In this document: positions 12,884-12,951 of the stretch, piece by piece
How positions within the stretch are numbered: the stretch's first letter is position 1
Layout of the letters: every line of letters starts with the position of its first letter
The notes under the pieces: generated by a model
Seen by the model: only the letters and a program-made list of their open reading frames with translations
The model's database searches: none
What the model was told of the DNA's origin: nothing
Translations under genes and position numbers: made by a program
NCBI GenBank assembly: GCA_035528295.1
Contig: DATKYY010000031.1
Location: 1 to 12,951, forward strand
Reading direction: 5' to 3'
From: G020353235 sp035528295
Lineage (GTDB): Bacteria > Chloroflexota > Dehalococcoidia > Dehalococcoidales > JAUYDJ01
DNA: 12,951 bases

Positions 12884-12951
12884 CTACTGGCGGCACTTCT
12901 GGCAAAGGCCGAAAATACCCAGGTGCCTCAAATCGGCGGTAAACTGGTATT
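12884..12951 (-). CDS. Fur-family metal-dependent regulator, last 22 codons only
   Basis: Only the C-terminus is in the window; it enters from the right edge and ends with TAG at 12884-12886. The visible peptide ends 'RHLGIFGLCQKCRQ', which matches the tail of Fur/Zur/Nur/PerR regulators, where a His precedes 'x-x-x-x-G-x-C-x-x-C'. The CxxC pair usually holds the structural zinc. The fragment has 21 residues before the stop, so subfamily and metal cannot be decided. It lies 139 bases upstream of cbiM on the same strand, next to the Nur-like repeat, which makes it the likely regulator of the metal importer. Confidence 0.72.
   Translation of the reverse strand, partial: YQFTADLRHLGIFGLCQKCRQ

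Noticed and set aside
1..12951. Mobile elements, CRISPR arrays, defence islands or tRNA genes
   Set aside because: No transposase or integrase reading, no spaced direct repeats, no cloverleaf-like sequence or long terminal repeats were seen on either strand.

Overview
The window looks like ordinary bacterial chromosome, about 53% GC by eye, and densely coded. No gene-free stretch exceeds about 165 bases. I see no rRNA, tRNA, insertion sequence, phage gene or CRISPR array. The wording of several proteins suggests Chloroflexota, perhaps Dehalococcoidia: the AlaS form with 'CFRTTDIEAVGDSSHLTFFEMLGNF', a divergent YchF-like protein with a TGS tail, and an ABC exporter preceded by a NEW3 protein. 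This assignment is a guess from family resemblance and only moderately likely. TTG and GTG starts are common here (holA, cbiO, the PDGLE gene, cbiQ, the ABC ATPase).

Layout from left to right. Positions 1-1333 (minus) hold the N-terminal half of alaS. Positions 1421-4691 form a UDP-glucose/trehalose block: galU (minus), otsB (plus, divergent from galU) and otsA (minus). The 3' ends of otsB and otsA overlap tail to tail by 74 bases. holA (DNA polymerase III delta, minus) follows at 4825-5838. A divergent two-gene plus-strand unit lies at 6001-7348: a small helical protein, then a YchF-like protein with altered nucleotide-binding motifs. Positions 7351-10181 (minus) are an ABC export operon transcribed in the order NEW3 protein, ATPase, ABC-2 permease. 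Positions 10299-12744 (minus) are a nickel/cobalt ECF transporter operon in the order cbiM/nikM, PDGLE-type N subunit, cbiQ, cbiO. The last 68 bases (minus) encode the C-terminus of a Fur-family metal regulator.

How the genes work together. GalU makes UDP-glucose. OtsA should transfer that glucose to glucose-6-phosphate, and OtsB should dephosphorylate the product to trehalose, so the three form a complete compatible-solute pathway. The metal importer has all four expected parts. Its S subunit begins with Met-His and carries His67, the residues that bind Ni/Co in this family. A Fur-family gene sits directly upstream, and the cbiM leader carries a TGCAA-N4-TTGCA inverted repeat resembling the Nur-type (nickel Fur) operator, so local metal repression is plausible.

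Most of the window is recognisable housekeeping and transport. The least ordinary items are the YchF-like protein with Arg in place of the P-loop Lys and a broken DxxG motif, the candidate Nur-like control of the metal operon, two palindromes sitting on the predicted otsA promoter, and a possible leaderless otsB transcript. I did not find convincing evidence of a wholly new system.
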